A stretch of DNA of 64,000 nt from G963664835 sp963664835 (GTDB lineage: Bacteria > Chloroflexota > UBA6077 > FW602-bin22 > JBCLEL01): positions 62,001-126,000 of the forward strand of contig CAXXUG010000004.1 in NCBI GenBank assembly GCA_963664835.2, read 5' to 3'. The translations under genes and the position numbers were made by a program. The notes under the pieces are model-generated. The model was not told the origin of the DNA and made no database searches. It worked only from the letters and a program-made list of their open reading frames with translations. Shown here piece by piece: positions 1 to 9,775 of this stretch. The first letter of the stretch is position 1. Each line of letters begins with the position of its first letter.

Positions 1-2
1 CT

Positions 3-1874
3 GGTCCAGATCCGGAGAACGTAGCGATTAGCATCCGGGAATACGTCTCCGAGTGCCTGGCGACGAATCCTCGCCACTCGAGGGCTGATGTACTGGGAAG
101 CGCCATCAAGGCGATAGGCACCGGGCTGTACGAAGAAAACCAAGTCTCGAACGAGCCAGAGAAGCAGCTCGCATCGGTGGCATGCCTCCTGTACCGAAGC
201 AACGAGGCCACCCTGGCTGTCGCCGGCGACTCCAGCGCCCTTCGCTTGCATTCCGGAGGTTTGGAGATAATCACAGCTTCCGCAGCGGCACGATTGGGCC
301 AGGGCGCAGAGTTGGGCAGCACGGATCAACCATCACTCCGAGTCGTGCGCTACCGACTTCGACTAGGGGAACGAGTAATCCTGGCAGATAGCACTTTCAC
401 ACAGATCGCGCCCAGGCGATTGCTGACGGCGTTGGCCGCGGCAGTTGATCAACAGGCGTTGACCGCGAGCATACGAAATATCTCGATGGGGAGCGCGTCT
501 ACCGAGAGTTTTAGAGCGGTAGTGGTCTCGACGACGCCTTCTCCGAGACCGTTCACCGTGTCGCCTTGGCATCTCCCGGTTTCTCAGGACGGTCCGGGCA
601 CCGACCGACAACTCGAAGACGGAGATATGGCTGATCGGTACCCGCCGAGTATCGGGGAAGTTTCCGATTCGAGAGCAAGCCCGTATACGCGGCGATCTGG
701 AAACCCCTTAGCGTTGATCTCACCCCAATTCAGATTGATCCTGATCGCCTTCGTGGCACTCGTAATTGGTTTCGTATTGGTCTACTCACAGCTAAGTCCC
801 GCCCAAGAAGACGATACACTCTCAGAGGTAGCAGCCATCCGCAATCGGCTTAGTGAGCTCGAGGATCAAGCGACTTCTATAAACGATCCGGGCGAGCGCA
901 GGGAGGTGCTGCTCCAAGCCGGGCAACTCGCAGACAGGTTATCTGAGTTCGAGGACGAAGACAGCGAGATAGCGGAGTCCGCCCGGAGGATCCGAACCCG
1001 CTTGGATGACATTGCCGGCGTTACCCGCCCTAGCCAAGCGCCAATAGTGGTATCGGTGAACGGTCGCCCAGACGTGATGGTGCTGGCGGGAGCGGAGCTA
1101 TTTCTTCTGGATCGTATCCAAGGAGTAGTTCATAGATTTCAATTGACCCCGGCCGGTAGTTCGGTCCAAGCCGGCTCCGACAACACTCTCTTGCGAGCCG
1201 GCGACACGGTCGGCAACTACATCGTCGGCGACCTGGTAGACATTATGTGGATGACGGCAGGCAGCATCCGCCGGTCCGGAGGGCTGTTGGTGTTCGACAG
1301 CAACGGCAGAGTGCTGGATTATCAACCAGGTAGTGGAATAACAGCGCTCGAGGGGCAGAGCCCAGATCAAGGGGTGCGCATTTCGTCGTTGTCGAGCTTT
1401 GGCGGCGCCATTTACGGCTACGACGGCGAGAGTAAGCAGGTTGTCTGGATCGCACCGACACAGTCCGGCTATTCACGCCGGCCCTATCGTTACTTCGAGC
1501 CAGGGATACAGATCGACCAATCCAGCGTTGTCGATCTTGCCATGGACGGAGACCTATTTCTTCTGCACGAGACTGGCGAAATCAGTCGATACTACGCCGG
1601 CAAGCCGGTGCCATTCCGCGCTACGGTCCCAACCAGCCCGCTTGTCCAACCAGTCCAATTTGAGGTCACGAGGAATTCGATATACGTGCTCGACCCGGCG
1701 ACGACGCGCGTCGTACAATTCAGCCGCGAGGGCGAGCTCGTGCGTCAATTCCAACTAAGCGAGGCAGACGCGTCCTTAACTGCGGTCACTCAGTTCGCCG
1801 TCGATGAAAACGGCGGTCGACTATACTTGCTGAACGGGTCAAACATTCACGTATTGCCCCTCAAAGGCGGCTAG
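3..1874 (+). CDS. Membrane protein with N-terminal globular domain and beta-propeller-like C-terminus (5' end missing)
   Basis: The reading frame is open to the first bases of the window, so the start lies outside it. The visible protein has about 170 residues of a cytoplasmic-looking domain that could be the distal half of a PP2C-type phosphatase fold (weak resemblance). A Pro/Arg-rich linker follows, then one membrane segment (core 'LILIAFVALVIGFVLVYS') and a short acidic helical stretch. The last 300 residues contain repeated beta-strand units of the type 'GGLLVFDSNGRVLDY' and 'NSIYVLDPATTRVVQF', as in NHL/PQQ-like propellers, probably extracytoplasmic. This suggests a membrane-anchored sensor or regulatory protein. 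The function is not established, and no catalytic metal-binding motif is visible in the part present. Confidence 0.7.
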   Translation, partial: GPDPENVAISIREYVSECLATNPRHSRADVLGSAIKAIGTGLYEENQVSNEPEKQLASVACLLYRSNEATLAVAGDSSALRLHSGGLEIITASAAARLGQGAELGSTDQPSLRVVRYRLRLGERVILADSTFTQIAPRRLLTALAAAVDQQALTASIRNISMGSASTESFRAVVVSTTPSPRPFTVSPWHLPVSQDGPGTDRQLEDGDMADRYPPSIGEVSDSRASPYTRRSGNPLALISPQFRLILIAFVALVIGFVLVYSQLSPAQEDDTLSEVAAIRNRLSELEDQATSINDPGERREVLLQAGQLADRLSEFEDEDSEIAESARRIRTRLDDIAGVTRPSQAPIVVSVNGRPDVMVLAGAELFLLDRIQGVVHRFQLTPAGSSVQAGSDNTLLRAGDTVGNYIVGDLVDIMWMTAGSIRRSGGLLVFDSNGRVLDYQPGSGITALEGQSPDQGVRISSLSSFGGAIYGYDGESKQVVWIAPTQSGYSRRPYRYFEPGIQIDQSSVVDLAMDGDLFLLHETGEISRYYAGKPVPFRATVPTSPLVQPVQFEVTRNSIYVLDPATTRVVQFSREGELVRQFQLSEADASLTAVTQFAVDENGGRLYLLNGSNIHVLPLKGG

Positions 1875-2115
1875 TACCGATGTGGTCTACGGTTCCCTCG
1901 CGCAGGTCGCGTGGGTCCTCTGGCTATGCAAGGTTTAGGCCCTGGCACTTCACTCGAGGAATAAAAATCAGATAGCCGTTGAATTGTAGTTTTGAGACAG
2001 GAGTGTCAGGAACTGCGGAGTAACTTCGAAATAGGCAGCTATTCGCATTGAAGAAAAGTGCTGACGATCTTCGCGTCCACATATTGTCGCAGATCGGCAG
2101 CCGGAGGATGTTTTG

Positions 2116-3033
2116 ATGACGAATAAGGTTTTGATACTTGGATCGGGATCGGCCGGCCTAACCGCCGCCATATATACCGCACGCGCCGCCCTCGAGCCAA
2201 TCGTGATCGCCGGCCGCGAAGCGGGCGGACAGCTCATGTTGACGTCGGACGTTGAGAACTACCCGGGATTTCCGGAAGGCATTCTAGGGCCCGAACTCAT
2301 GGACCGAATGCGCCGCCAGGCCGAGCGATTCGGCGCCCAGTATGTCGATGAGGACGCGACCGGCGTCGACTTCTCGGAGCGGCCATTCAAGGTCACGACG
2401 GAGACTAGCGAGTTCGAAGCCGAGTCAGTGGTAGCAGCCACGGGAGCTTCGGCGCGATGGCTAGGACTACCCTCCGAGGAACAATTCATCGGCCGAGGAA
2501 TCTCAAGTTGCGCCACGTGCGACGGGTTTTTCTTTCGAGGAAAGGAACTGGCGGTTGTCGGTGGCGGCGATACGGCGATGGAGGAAGCGACGTTTCTGAC
2601 GAAATTCGCGACCAAGGTCACCGTTATTCACCGCCGCGACCAGTTGCGGGCCTCCAAGATCATGGAGCAACGGGCGTTTGCCAACGACAAAATCGAGTTC
2701 AAGTGGGATACAGTCGTGACCGACGTCTTGGGCAACGGCCAAGTCGAGGGCCTTGTCTTGGAGAATGTCAAAACCCGCGCAGAATCCGAGTTGCCGGTTT
2801 CAGGCTTATTTGTGGCAATTGGGTACAACCCCAACACCGAGATCTTCCGGGGGCAACTTGATCTCAATGAGGCTGGGTACATAAACGCCCGCGAAGAAAT
2901 ATTCACGAATGTCGAAGGCGTCTTCGTGGCCGGCGACGTGGAGGACTACCGCTATCGGCAGGCTGTGACGGCAGCCGGCGCCGGCTGCAAGGCAGCGCTG
3001 GAAGTGGAGGCTTTTCTGGCCGCGCATGAGTGA
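2116..3033 (+). CDS. trxB: Thioredoxin-disulfide reductase
   Basis: FAD- and NADPH-dependent flavoprotein that reduces oxidised thioredoxin in the cytoplasm. The N-terminal FAD-binding loop 'GSGSAGL', the redox-active 'CATCDG' near residue 134, the NADPH-binding 'GGGDTAMEEA' and the C-terminal FAD motif 'GVFVAGDV' appear in the canonical order, and the length of about 305 residues is normal. An in-frame TTG lies just upstream at 2113, but GGAGG at 2103-2107 is better spaced for the ATG at 2116. The stop overlaps the start of rph by 8 bases, so the two are probably co-transcribed. A thioredoxin substrate gene (trxA) lies at 32.2 kb. Confidence 0.95.
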   Translation: MTNKVLILGSGSAGLTAAIYTARAALEPIVIAGREAGGQLMLTSDVENYPGFPEGILGPELMDRMRRQAERFGAQYVDEDATGVDFSERPFKVTTETSEFEAESVVAATGASARWLGLPSEEQFIGRGISSCATCDGFFFRGKELAVVGGGDTAMEEATFLTKFATKVTVIHRRDQLRASKIMEQRAFANDKIEFKWDTVVTDVLGNGQVEGLVLENVKTRAESELPVSGLFVAIGYNPNTEIFRGQLDLNEAGYINAREEIFTNVEGVFVAGDVEDYRYRQAVTAAGAGCKAALEVEAFLAAHE

Positions 3034-3793
3034 GGCCGGCTGTGGCGACAGGCTCCCCCGGCAGGACGGACGGGCTCCATCAGATCTGCGGAATTCTGAG
3101 ATTCGAATCGACCCGTTGCCGCAAGCCGAGGGTTCGGCGCTGATTCGGCAGGGACTGACCGAGGTGATTTGCACAGCCTCGGTCGAAGAGGGTGTACCCC
3201 CATTTCGACGGGGGTCTGGCCTTGGATGGCTAACTGCCGAGTACCGGATGCTGCCCCGCGCTACCGACAGACGGTCGAGCCGCGGCGGATCCAGGCCGGA
3301 TGGCCGAAGTGTCGAGATCCAAAGGCTAATTGGCCGTTCACTGAGATCGGCGGTCAACTTTTCCCAACTAGGAGAGCGCACTATCACGGTCGATTGCGAC
3401 GTGGTCAGAGCTGATGGAGGCACCAGAACGGCGGCGATAACCGCCGGGATGGTTGCGGTAGCCCTCGCGGTCGAGGACCTCCGCCAGCGTCGGAAGGTGG
3501 GTCAGGGAGTTCTCACGACATTGATCACCGCGGTCAGTGTGGGCTCGGTGGACGGCGCTCTGCTCCTGGACCTCGATTACAGCGAAGATTCTCGCGCCGA
3601 AGTGGACATGAATGTGGTCATGGACAGCTTGGGCCGGATCGTCGAGTCACAAAGCTCGGCCGAACGCCGGGCTATCGGCCGCAAAGAGCACACCGCGATG
3701 CTCGACTTGGCCGAGTTGGGGATTGGCCGGCTGATGGCAACCCAGCGGCAGGCGCTCGCTCCGCTGGAAGTAGGCGAAACTTCCTCAACATAG
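3026..3793 (+). CDS. rph: Ribonuclease PH
   Basis: Phosphorolytic 3'-5' exoribonuclease that trims tRNA 3' ends. Family hallmarks are in order: 'QDGRAPSDLR' at the N-terminus, 'CTASVEEGVPPF', 'GWLTAEYRMLPRAT', 'EIQRLIGRSLR', the phosphate-site region 'DCDVVRADGGTRTA' and 'LDLDYSEDSRAEVDMNVVM'. The length of 255 residues is typical. The ATG overlaps the trxB stop (ATGAGTGA), indicating translational coupling. It converges on ybaB with about 100 bases between the stops. Confidence 0.95.
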   Translation: MSEAGCGDRLPRQDGRAPSDLRNSEIRIDPLPQAEGSALIRQGLTEVICTASVEEGVPPFRRGSGLGWLTAEYRMLPRATDRRSSRGGSRPDGRSVEIQRLIGRSLRSAVNFSQLGERTITVDCDVVRADGGTRTAAITAGMVAVALAVEDLRQRRKVGQGVLTTLITAVSVGSVDGALLLDLDYSEDSRAEVDMNVVMDSLGRIVESQSSAERRAIGRKEHTAMLDLAELGIGRLMATQRQALAPLEVGETSST

Positions 3794-3895
3794 GCTCCGC
3801 CGACTGCCTCGCGTCGGGCCAATTCACGCACGTAGCCCGGCCGGTAACGGGCGTGTCTAGACAGCTATTACCAGATATGTAGTGGGTGCCCTCAG

Positions 3896-4192
3896 CTAGA
3901 ATCCCGGTATTTTCAACCCGCCGGTTATGGCGCCAAGTCGCTTGGAAGCTAGCTCTTGAGCCTGGTCCTGGGCATCATTGATCGCGGCGACGATCAGGTC
4001 CTCGAGCATTTCGACGTCATCGGGATCGACCACTTCGGGCGCAAGTCTGACCGAGAGAATCTTCTGTTGGCCATTCGCCACGACCGTGATCGCGCCACCG
4101 CCAATGCTCACCTCTACCGTCTCGTCGGCGAGTTTCTCCTGAGTTTTCACCAGTCTATCTTGCATCTTCTTCAGCATCTTCGGATTCAGCAT
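3896..4192 (-). CDS. ybaB: YbaB/EbfC family nucleoid-associated protein
   Basis: Small DNA-binding protein (98 residues) of the YbaB/EbfC family, which forms dimers that bind and bridge DNA. It begins with the typical 'MLNPKMLKKMQDRLVKTQ' helix, followed by 'VSIGGGAITVVANG' and 'EMLEDLIVAAINDA', matching the family from end to end. It lies 36 bases downstream of dnaX on the same strand, the widely conserved dnaX-ybaB pairing (recR usually follows but is not present here). Confidence 0.92.
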   Translation of the reverse strand: MLNPKMLKKMQDRLVKTQEKLADETVEVSIGGGAITVVANGQQKILSVRLAPEVVDPDDVEMLEDLIVAAINDAQDQAQELASKRLGAITGGLKIPGF

Positions 4193-4228
4193 GTTGCATA
4201 ACTCCTAGTTCATTTAGTTAGCCCGGCG

Positions 4229-5986
4229 TCAATCGTCTTCGCCGGCTGGCGTTACTCTGGCGCCGGATTCTATCGCCGCTTTGACCAAGGGGTCAGACAT
4301 CAGTTGGTCGCTTCGACTGCCGGCTCGCGCTCGCTCCGAGCCGTCGGTTTGCACGCATTGGATAGTGATTCTACGGCCGAGCACGTTGCTGATCGCTTCC
4401 TCGACGGCTCTGCGGTTCTTATGCTCATCGATCTTGTTGCGATGGAAATCGTACTTGAAGCCGAGGGACATCGAGTCGCCATCGAATCCCTCAGGTCTGG
4501 CGTCAAGCAACAAGGCCTTTATCGAGCGGTTGTTGGGGCTATTGAAAGAGTCAACTACTCGAGACCATTGTTCCTCGGTTATGCCGAGGACGGCCGCCGG
4601 ATCGGACTCAGTATCTTGCGGCGCATCCACTGCCGGCGCAGGCTGCCGATCCCCGCTCGGGACTGACGGTCGATCTCTCTGTTTGGTAGGGGGCCGACTT
4701 TCGGAGGAAGCCGCAGCGCGAGCCCCTCTATTCGCCCGCCCGGAGGGACGAGGCCTCGTCTGGGTTGCCACGGAGGTGGAGTGGGAGTCAATCTCGGGCT
4801 TTTGCCCCGAAGCCGCATCCCTGCCATCCTCACGCGAAATGCGGACCATGTCGGATGCCTCGGCCACCGAGAGCTCGATCCCCAGCGAAGGACGCAACCC
4901 TGGCGAAAATTGTTGGCGGCCGGCCAGCAACCTGATAATTCGCAGCAACGTGCCGGCGGTGACCTTTCCGGTCAATCGGCGAACTAGATTCGCCTCTTCC
5001 GGCAGGACGTCCAGCACATCTGTCAACTCCGGGTCGATCTGCAAAGCGTGTATTGCCCGAAGGTAAACGACCAACTCGCGCTGAAGATTCATCGGGTCGA
5101 GACCTTCTTCGACGAGGCGCGAGATCCGTGCTGCCGAGGCCCGCAGGTCGCCGTCAAAGATAGCTTCGATGACGCTAAGCAACGACTCGGGATTGGCCGC
5201 GCCGGCCAACGCCAACGTTATGGCGGCGGTGACGTTCCCTTCGGTGGCCGACGCAAGTTGATCGAGAAGGCTCTCCGCGTCGCGCAGGCTTCCGCCGGCC
5301 GACCGTACGATCGCAGCCAGGCTGGCGTCATCGATCGAGATGCCTTCAGTAGTGGTTATCAGGCGAAGCTGGTCGAGAATGTATGTAGAGGAAACTGGTC
5401 TAAAGTCGAAGCGTTGGCAACGGGACAGAATGGTCTCGGGCATCGCGGAGGGGTGGGTAGTTACCATCACAAAGATAGTGTTCGGCGGCGGTTCCTCAAT
5501 AGTCTTGAGAAGGGCGTTGAAGGCCGGAGCAGTGATTTGGTGGGCCTCGTCAAGTATGTAGACTTTCTTCTTGGCGTGGGCCGGCGCGAACGCGACTCGT
5601 TCACGCAACTCGCGAATATCTTCTATTCCCCGATTCGAAGCGGCATCGATTTCGATAACGTCGATCGAGCGGCCTGAACGGATCTCGACGCACATATCGC
5701 ACTGGTCACATGGCTCTCCATCCTGAGGATCGAGGCAGTTCACCGCTTTGGCCAGAATGCGAGCGGTGGACGTCTTGCCAATACCACGCGGGCCGCAGAA
5801 AAGATATGCGTGCGCCAGTCGGTCCAAACGGACCGAGTTTCGCAGGCTTCGGGTGATGTGGTCCTGACCCACCAACTCACCGAAATTGCGCGAACGCCAG
5901 CGGCGATACATCGCATCGTCGCCTGAACGCCCGGTCGAATCTCGTTCGGTGGCAGCTAACCTGGACTCATCCGCGACCAAATCCAA
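4229..5986 (-). CDS. dnaX: DNA polymerase III subunit gamma/tau
   Basis: Clamp-loader ATPase of the replicative polymerase. Seen in order: 'MYRRWRSRNFGELVGQDH', Walker A 'GPRGIGKTS', the zinc-finger cysteines 'CDQCDMC', Walker B 'YILDEAH', 'ALLKTIEEPPPN' and the sensor 'LSRCQRFDF'. These are followed by a variable Pro/Arg/Ser-rich region and a tau-like C-terminal domain. The TTG start at 5986 lies 4 bases after the rbsK stop with AAGGAA upstream. An ATG at 5911 would begin exactly at the conserved 'MYRRW' and is a real alternative. I see no slippery heptamer for a programmed gamma frameshift. Confidence 0.94.
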   Translation of the reverse strand: MDLVADESRLAATERDSTGRSGDDAMYRRWRSRNFGELVGQDHITRSLRNSVRLDRLAHAYLFCGPRGIGKTSTARILAKAVNCLDPQDGEPCDQCDMCVEIRSGRSIDVIEIDAASNRGIEDIRELRERVAFAPAHAKKKVYILDEAHQITAPAFNALLKTIEEPPPNTIFVMVTTHPSAMPETILSRCQRFDFRPVSSTYILDQLRLITTTEGISIDDASLAAIVRSAGGSLRDAESLLDQLASATEGNVTAAITLALAGAANPESLLSVIEAIFDGDLRASAARISRLVEEGLDPMNLQRELVVYLRAIHALQIDPELTDVLDVLPEEANLVRRLTGKVTAGTLLRIIRLLAGRQQFSPGLRPSLGIELSVAEASDMVRISREDGRDAASGQKPEIDSHSTSVATQTRPRPSGRANRGARAAASSESRPPTKQRDRPSVPSGDRQPAPAVDAPQDTESDPAAVLGITEEQWSRVVDSFNSPNNRSIKALLLDARPEGFDGDSMSLGFKYDFHRNKIDEHKNRRAVEEAISNVLGRRITIQCVQTDGSERARAGSRSDQLMSDPLVKAAIESGARVTPAGEDD

Positions 5987-5990
5987 ATTG

Positions 5991-6965
5991 CTATTCCTTC
6001 TCGCTTCGAGCGATTAAATCGGCGACCTCGTAGAGACGGGGCATCGAAGGCTGGGCGCCGGCCTTGGTAGTTGCAAGAGCACCGGCCGCACATGCGAACT
6101 TGCACGATTCCGCCAATTCCCGCCCGGCGGCTAGATCAACGGCAAGGCCGCCGGTGAACGCGTCGCCCGCGCCGGTAGCGTCGACGGCCCGCAACTCATA
6201 GGCGGTAATTGGGCCGGTGAAGCTGTCCGATACTACATGGGCGCCCTGCGAGCCAAGCGTGATGATTGCGTTTCGAGCCCCCATGGAAAGCAGCTTTTCG
6301 CCGGCGGCCCTGGCACTCTCGGGGCCATCAACCTCGATTCCAGTGATTCTCTGGGCCTCGGTCGCATTCGGATTGACGAAGTCGGCAAGTCGAAGAAGCT
6401 CGTGGACGGCCGATTTCTCGGGCGCCGGCGCCGGGTTCAGCAAAGTTGGCACGCCTGATCGACGCGCGACCTCCATAGATGCCATAACTGCGGCCGGCGG
6501 CACTTCGAGTTGTACAACTAGTACGTCAGCCGTCGAGATCAATTCACTCGCCTCATGGATATCTTGGGCCGTCAACGCTTCATTCGCGCCCGGCGCCAGG
6601 GCGATCATGTTCTCGCCATCCGGACCGACATATATGAGGGCAACTCCGGTAGCTTGCCCGTGGACGATCCTGCAGGCCGAAGTGTCGATACCTTCGGCGT
6701 TGAGGCCGGCAATGCTGCGCCGTCCAAAATCATCATCTCCTACGCAACCAACGAAACTCACTTCGGCGCCGAGCCGGGCGGCGGCTATGGCCTGGTTCGC
6801 GCCTTTGCCACCGCCGGCTTCGAAGAAGCGCCCGCCCGCAACTGTCTCGCCCGGCCGGGGTAGTCGCCCCAATTGTACGACCATATCGACATTCGAGCTG
6901 CCGACAACGGCAACTTTGGCCCTTTTCAACCTATCATCCCACCAATTGACCTCCAACGAAGTCAA
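5991..6965 (-). CDS. rbsK: Ribokinase (PfkB family carbohydrate kinase)
   Basis: ATP-dependent sugar kinase that phosphorylates ribose or a related sugar. The N-terminal 'VVGSSNVDMVVQLGRLPRPGE', the substrate-binding 'GGGKGANQA' and the C-terminal catalytic/anion-hole motif 'DATGAGDAFTGG' with its Asp base are all present. The length of 324 residues is normal. It starts at a TTG; another TTG at 6929 just before 'KRAKVAVVGS' is equally plausible. It is first in a probable operon rbsK-dnaX-ybaB. Ribose as substrate is the default family call; other PfkB substrates cannot be excluded. Confidence 0.87.
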   Translation of the reverse strand: MTSLEVNWWDDRLKRAKVAVVGSSNVDMVVQLGRLPRPGETVAGGRFFEAGGGKGANQAIAAARLGAEVSFVGCVGDDDFGRRSIAGLNAEGIDTSACRIVHGQATGVALIYVGPDGENMIALAPGANEALTAQDIHEASELISTADVLVVQLEVPPAAVMASMEVARRSGVPTLLNPAPAPEKSAVHELLRLADFVNPNATEAQRITGIEVDGPESARAAGEKLLSMGARNAIITLGSQGAHVVSDSFTGPITAYELRAVDATGAGDAFTGGLAVDLAAGRELAESCKFACAAGALATTKAGAQPSMPRLYEVADLIARSEKE

Positions 6966-7249
6966 CTACCCGAACCGATCATCACCGACAAGTCTCGGCA
7001 AATCCAGCAAGGCAATGCGTTTTCGGCTGCGCCCTGTGTAACCGGGGTCGATGATATTCGAATACCAGTGTGTTTGCAGGCCGCGTTCAAGCGGGATAGC
7101 CGCGTCGGAGCGCTGCATGCCTGGAAATGGTCGGTCTGAGCGCCGACCCCGGTGAGAAGAACCACACGACCTGGCTACCGGGCGGCTCGTGCCGCTGAGT
7201 CAAAACAAGTCTTGGGCAGTTGGAGAGATTCTGATCCGGCATCGAGGGA

Positions 7250-7326
<77 letters not shown>

Positions 7327-7580
7327 AACTGAGTTCGATTATAGGAGTGGTGAAATAACACCGTCAAGAGCCTACCTCCACCTTCGACCCGGTATCGGGA
7401 AGTAGCACCGACGGCCTAGTCTAGGAAGCGTCTACAGCGGTCGGGCATTCGGTTCGATGACATCGCAGATTCGTATGATATCGTTAGACGGCCGGCCCAC
7501 AAGATCGTGGACTGGACACCGCATTTACCGGGCGCAGACCACATAATGCCGGGTTACCTTTCGGGAGAGGAGACGCACTT

Positions 7581-8462
7581 ATGTCGCAGAGCTTACCGAC
7601 AGCCGTTCTCGGACGCACCAATCTCAACGTGACTCGTCTCGGTTGGGGAGCCGCCCCCCGCCGGGTATGGACTGAAGAACGGGCCGAATCTATTTTCAAC
7701 CAGGTCTTGGACGCCGGGATCAACTATGTGGACACGGCAAACGATTACGAAAGGAGCGAGGAGTTCATAGGTAAACTCATTTCGCATCGCAGGGATGAGT
7801 TTTACCTGGCCTCCAAGTGCGGATGCGTACCGGGAGGGGGAGTTCACGTTTGGACTGAGGAGAACGCCTTCAGGGCACTTCACGAAAGCCTCGGCCGGCT
7901 CAAGACCGACTATCTAGACTTGATGCAACTTCACAATCCAACGGCGGACGAATGCGAGCGTGGTGGACTGGTCGGAGCCCTCAACAAAATGCGCGACCAG
8001 GGGAAGGTTCGTTGGATAGGCGTTTCAACGACTCTTCCCGACTTGCCGACTTTCCTCGAATGGGGAGTCTTCGATGTGTTCCAGATCCCGTATTCCGCCC
8101 TACAACGCGAGCACGAAGAGTGGATTGGCAAGGTAGCCGAGTCCGGCATCGGGACAGTTATCAGAGGTGGCGTTGCGCTTGGCGAGCCCGGCCAAGGTTT
8201 GGGAGACCCAGAGCGATGGAAGGGATTCGATGGTGCGAATCTCGATGACCTTCGAGAGGCCGACGAAAGTCGTTCCGCGTTTCTGCTGCGTTTTACGCTC
8301 ACCCATTCCGGAATCCACACGATCATCGTGGGCACACAGAATCCGGCGCACCTGAGCGAGAACGTAAGTGCGGTGAATCGAGGCCCATTGCCGGCGGACG
8401 TCTACGAGGAAGCGAAGCGCAGGCTCGACGCCGCTGGATTTGCGACGGCCGCTGCGGGTTAG
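7581..8462 (+). CDS. Aldo/keto reductase
   Basis: NAD(P)H-dependent TIM-barrel oxidoreductase of 293 residues. The catalytic tetrad is visible: Asp and Tyr in 'NYVDTANDYERSE', Lys in 'FYLASKCGC' and His in 'LDLMQLHNP'. C-terminal cofactor-site segments such as 'HTIIVGTQNPAHLSENV' are of the family type. A purine-rich stretch (GGAGAGGAGA) lies ahead of the ATG. The substrate cannot be told from sequence. It follows tRNA-Pro on the opposite strand and is probably a single-gene unit. Confidence 0.88.
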   Translation: MSQSLPTAVLGRTNLNVTRLGWGAAPRRVWTEERAESIFNQVLDAGINYVDTANDYERSEEFIGKLISHRRDEFYLASKCGCVPGGGVHVWTEENAFRALHESLGRLKTDYLDLMQLHNPTADECERGGLVGALNKMRDQGKVRWIGVSTTLPDLPTFLEWGVFDVFQIPYSALQREHEEWIGKVAESGIGTVIRGGVALGEPGQGLGDPERWKGFDGANLDDLREADESRSAFLLRFTLTHSGIHTIIVGTQNPAHLSENVSAVNRGPLPADVYEEAKRRLDAAGFATAAAG

Positions 8463-8522
8463 CCGGCCTGTTCCTGGGCTTTGCTTGCCATCTGAGTACG
8501 CATATCGATAGGTGTTGATTCG

Positions 8523-9722
8523 ATGGCACGGGGTTTGTCCCGACTGTTGGCCACGACCTTCTTGTTGGCGTTTGCGGCAATCGCGCTGGGGCTTTTAGCT
8601 TACTACCTGTTGAAGCCTTCGCCCTATCGACCGGTCGCGTCGATTGACCCTGGCGTGACCCCTCAGGAACTGCTCCGCGATTTGTCGATGACCCGAGTGG
8701 TCCCCGGCAGATTCGGACCTCACGTTCTCGTTGGTTCAAATACTTTCGAGCGCTCTGAGGTCCACGATCGCCTCTTCGGCCGTGTCTCCAATAGTGAACT
8801 TGTAACCAGGCTATTCGTTCACTCTCGAGCCACCTACAGTAGCTCACCGGTCATCGTGCCTCTCACGATCGAGCTTCGCAGGTTTCCTGATCCATTACAG
8901 GCCAGAATCGCGCTCTTCGACTTGATGGTCCGCGAGCAGGACGTGAGGAACGTCTCAAATCCAATAAAGGGCCACATTTACACCTCCCACGGATGGCCGG
9001 TCGTGTTTCGATGGGTAGACGGAGTGTGGTTGGCCAAGCTCGAAGCCTATAACCGAGACTTCATGTCCCTATTGGTGAGTTGGGTGCCTTACGTCGAAAC
9101 AGCAAGCAACTCCACCGATTTCTCGCCGGATCGACCTTATGTGCCAAGTCAGCCATTCCTTCTGCCTGGCTTGTTCTTGATAGCGGCTGCCGGCGTTTGG
9201 CCGATCGCAGTCTCGCATGCGCTGAAGGTTCGACCTCACAGAGGCGTGCGAACGGTCCGCGTCGATGAGCTGAGCGCGAGCCTTCAGGCTCTGAATACAG
9301 AGGGCCGGAACTGGACTTTGAAGAAGACGGGGCCCACGGACCTAGTTGCCGAGTGGCGAGTGACAGACAGAAGCTGGCAGGGTCTGTTCGGACGGGCCGG
9401 CCTGCGCCGAGCGAAGTCGGTCCGCCTCCGACTGCAAGCTTCGTCGGCGACCGTCAAAGCGGTCGAGCAGCGATACGTGGTGGCTGTCGAGGGAAAATGG
9501 AGTCCCGACGCGGTCGTCTCAATCGGTAGGCGTCGATCGTTGTCTTTAGACTTACTAGGATGGCTGAGGTTGCCGGCCGGCGCCGACTCGGCGTCCCATC
9601 CGGTCGATCCAGAGGAACGTTCAGCCGGCTACGATGTTTCGACGATAAAGCGGACGATCGCCGCTGTTGTGCTAAGGGCCGGATGGAGCTACCAACCCGC
9701 GATTCTGATGGGCTGGAGCTAA
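8523..9722 (+). CDS. Hypothetical membrane protein with two membrane segments
   Basis: Not recognised. A 399-residue protein with an N-terminal membrane segment (core 'FLLAFAAIALGLLAYYLL'), an external-looking domain of about 180 residues, and a second membrane segment around residue 220 ('FLLPGLFLIAAAGVWPIAVS'). A basic, beta-rich domain of about 170 residues follows. Coding character and GC use match the neighbouring genes, and AGGTG sits 8 bases upstream of the ATG. It ends just before the truncated IS110 transposase on the other strand. Confidence 0.65.
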   Translation: MARGLSRLLATTFLLAFAAIALGLLAYYLLKPSPYRPVASIDPGVTPQELLRDLSMTRVVPGRFGPHVLVGSNTFERSEVHDRLFGRVSNSELVTRLFVHSRATYSSSPVIVPLTIELRRFPDPLQARIALFDLMVREQDVRNVSNPIKGHIYTSHGWPVVFRWVDGVWLAKLEAYNRDFMSLLVSWVPYVETASNSTDFSPDRPYVPSQPFLLPGLFLIAAAGVWPIAVSHALKVRPHRGVRTVRVDELSASLQALNTEGRNWTLKKTGPTDLVAEWRVTDRSWQGLFGRAGLRRAKSVRLRLQASSATVKAVEQRYVVAVEGKWSPDAVVSIGRRRSLSLDLLGWLRLPAGADSASHPVDPEERSAGYDVSTIKRTIAAVVLRAGWSYQPAILMGWS

Positions 9723-9775
9723 ACAACTTGGCTTTGTCCAACACGGCTCGCCGGCGAACTCGGAAACCGACCCGG

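Noticed and set aside
4229..5986. Programmed frameshift in dnaX producing gamma
   Set aside because: No A-rich slippery heptamer with a following stem was found in the middle of the gene.
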